A stretch of 7,611 nucleotides of DNA, from contig JAOZUP010000189.1 of NCBI GenBank assembly GCA_029938595.1, positions 1 to 7,611 of the forward strand, given 5' to 3'. Positions 6,482 to 7,611 of this stretch are shown here, piece by piece. The notes under the pieces were generated by a model. That model was not told the origin of the DNA and made no database searches. It was given only the letters and a program-made list of their open reading frames with translations. This DNA comes from Thermoanaerobaculales bacterium (GTDB taxonomy: Bacteria; Acidobacteriota; Thermoanaerobaculia; Thermoanaerobaculales; Sulfomarinibacteraceae). The first letter of the stretch is position 1, and the number at the start of each line of letters is the position of its first letter. Made by a program: the position numbers and the translations under genes.

Positions 6482-7611
6482 AGTGATGACAGCGCCTCCC
6501 ACAGGCGCTCGAGAGCGGCCGCAGTCGTCTCGGGGGGCAGCGCGTACGAGAAGCGGATCCAGCTCGAGCCGAATTCCGAGAAGTAGACCCCTGGCACCAC
6601 GGCGAGGCCAAAGCGTTCGGCGAGGATGGCGCCCATGTCGCCGGAGTCCCCAAGACCCGCCTTTCCGAGCCAAGGGCTCATGTCGAGGAAAGCGTAGTAC
6701 CCCTTGCCGAGAATATGGTTGATCTCGTGATTCTCCAGAAAGCCCTTGACCACGGCACGGCTCTCGTTTGTGGGACCGATGATGCCTGCTGCAGCGGCGT
6801 CGAACCCCATCCGGTAAGCGGCGATCGCCACCGCCTGCGAGTGAAAGGACGGGATCACGGCGTGCGAGGCGCGGCTCTGAATAAAGCGCACCACAGCCTC
6901 CGAGGCCACAAGGTGGGCGTTTCGGATGTTGCTCGCACCGAGGGATTTCGTCAGCCCGTCAAGGAAAATGCAGCGCTCGCGCTCGTCGGGTTCCAGCGCG
7001 CCGAGAAATGCGTTCAGGTCGTGGGGCGCCTCGTCGGTCACCCGGTGGTAGATCCAGTCGAACAGAACAAAGGGGACGCCCGCAGAAAACGCCGCCCGCG
7101 CCAAATCGATCTGCCGCTCCGGGCTCATGCTGCGTCCAGTGGGGTTATCCGGGCTCGTGATCACCAACAGGGCGAGGCGTCGCCCGTCGAGCCCGGCCGC
7201 TGTCTCGGCGCAGGCCTCGAGCGCTCCCGGGGTCAGGGCCCACGCCTCGTCCTCGCGGCCCGGGGCGAGCATGACGTTGGCGCCCATGGCGTACGGTCCC
7301 CAATTGTACGAGATCCACGGCACCCTCGACGTGACGACGAAATCGCCGTGGCGCCCGTGCCCCAGGAACTGGACCGCGTCGTAGGCCTTGACCAGGGCGT
7401 CGCGCCCGCCCTGGCAGGCGATAACGTTGGCCGGACCCCAGCCGGTGGATGCATCCAGGCCCCAGTAGTCCTCCACCACCGCGCGGCGGAATTCGACGGT
7501 TCCAAACGGCTTGTCGTAGCCGGTGCCGTGCTCGATCTGCAGGCGATGGGCCGTATCGAGGATTTCACGGGGGACTCCCGGCAGGCTGGCGCCGCCGTCA
7601 CCCTGGCTGGC
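6478..7611 (-). CDS. PLP-dependent aminotransferase, class I/II (fold type I), N-terminus cut by window edge
   Basis: 377 residues open to the window edge; the GTG at 7479 is internal, because homologous sequence (LDTAHRLQIEHGTGYDKPFGT) continues upstream of it. Numbering from the first visible residue, key features are SPDNPTGRS (Asn156), Asp185 and Tyr188 in FDWIYHRV (cofactor pyridine and O3' contacts), Lys222 in LDGLTKSLGASNIRNAHL (Schiff-base lysine), Arg230 (phosphate contact) and Arg353 in WIRFSYALP (substrate carboxylate). Enzymes of this family are usually 380-420 residues, so few are missing. They transfer the amino group between an amino acid and a 2-oxo acid; the substrate cannot be named from these motifs. 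The stop overlaps the next gene's start by 4 bases, which implies translational coupling and a shared pathway with the ligase-hydrolase fusion. Confidence 0.92.
   Translation of the reverse strand, partial: ASQGDGGASLPGVPREILDTAHRLQIEHGTGYDKPFGTVEFRRAVVEDYWGLDASTGWGPANVIACQGGRDALVKAYDAVQFLGHGRHGDFVVTSRVPWISYNWGPYAMGANVMLAPGREDEAWALTPGALEACAETAAGLDGRRLALLVITSPDNPTGRSMSPERQIDLARAAFSAGVPFVLFDWIYHRVTDEAPHDLNAFLGALEPDERERCIFLDGLTKSLGASNIRNAHLVASEAVVRFIQSRASHAVIPSFHSQAVAIAAYRMGFDAAAAGIIGPTNESRAVVKGFLENHEINHILGKGYYAFLDMSPWLGKAGLGDSGDMGAILAERFGLAVVPGVYFSEFGSSWIRFSYALPPETTAAALERLWEALSSL

Noticed and set aside
5762..6586. 274-aa open frame on the plus strand
   Set aside because: It is antisense to the ligase domain of the fusion gene and crosses the coupled gene junction; no family features are seen.
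6482..6673. N-terminal extension of the ligase-peptidase fusion to an upstream ATG
   Set aside because: The extension lies within the aminotransferase coding sequence in another frame and reads as Arg-rich non-homologous sequence. The GTG overlapping the aminotransferase stop is the natural start.

Overview
The window is GC-rich bacterial DNA with five genes. One runs rightward (cut off by the left edge) and four run leftward (the last cut off by the right edge). The organism cannot be fixed from sequence alone. The C-terminal repeat modules of the large exported protein resemble ones I recall from Acidobacteriota (Thermoanaerobaculia-like) proteins, so that phylum is my best guess.

Left to right: (i) 1-426, + strand, is the C-terminal part of an SRAP (SOS response-associated peptidase / YedK / HMCES) protein, which acts on abasic-site DNA damage. 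(ii) 427-593 is a convergent intergenic gap with no clear feature. (iii) 594-2654, - strand, is a long exported protein whose gene looks broken by a TGA at 2465-2463. That TGA falls exactly where the catalytic selenocysteine sits in iodothyronine deiodinase-like proteins, and a bacterial SECIS-like hairpin follows it. I read it as one 686-residue selenoprotein: signal peptide, deiodinase-like thioredoxin fold, then two copies of a ~228-residue beta-rich module. A conventional gene caller would report a 63-aa ORF and a separate 613-aa ORF. (iv) 2740-3345, - strand, is a hemerythrin-domain protein 85 bp upstream of the selenoprotein, with a perfect FNR/FixK-type inverted repeat (TTGAC-N4-GTCAA) upstream. 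(v) 3346-3622 is non-coding, with a REP-like palindrome, a heptamer tandem repeat, an 11-bp duplication and perhaps a decayed mini-ORF. (vi) 3623-6481, - strand, is a 952-aa fusion of a GCS2-type glutamate-cysteine (gamma-glutamyl) ligase with an M20 zinc peptidase/deacylase. (vii) 6478-7611, - strand, is a PLP-dependent class I/II aminotransferase, open at the window edge, whose stop overlaps the fusion's GTG start by 4 bases.

Two functional groups emerge. The aminotransferase and the ligase-hydrolase fusion are translationally coupled and suggest an amino-acid or gamma-glutamyl-peptide pathway, in which one enzyme may both attach and remove an acyl group. The hemerythrin and the deiodinase-like selenoprotein may form a redox/oxygen-responsive pair under a Crp/Fnr-family regulator. 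No selenocysteine machinery (selA, selB, selC, selD) lies in the window, so the selenoprotein call predicts that it is elsewhere in the genome.
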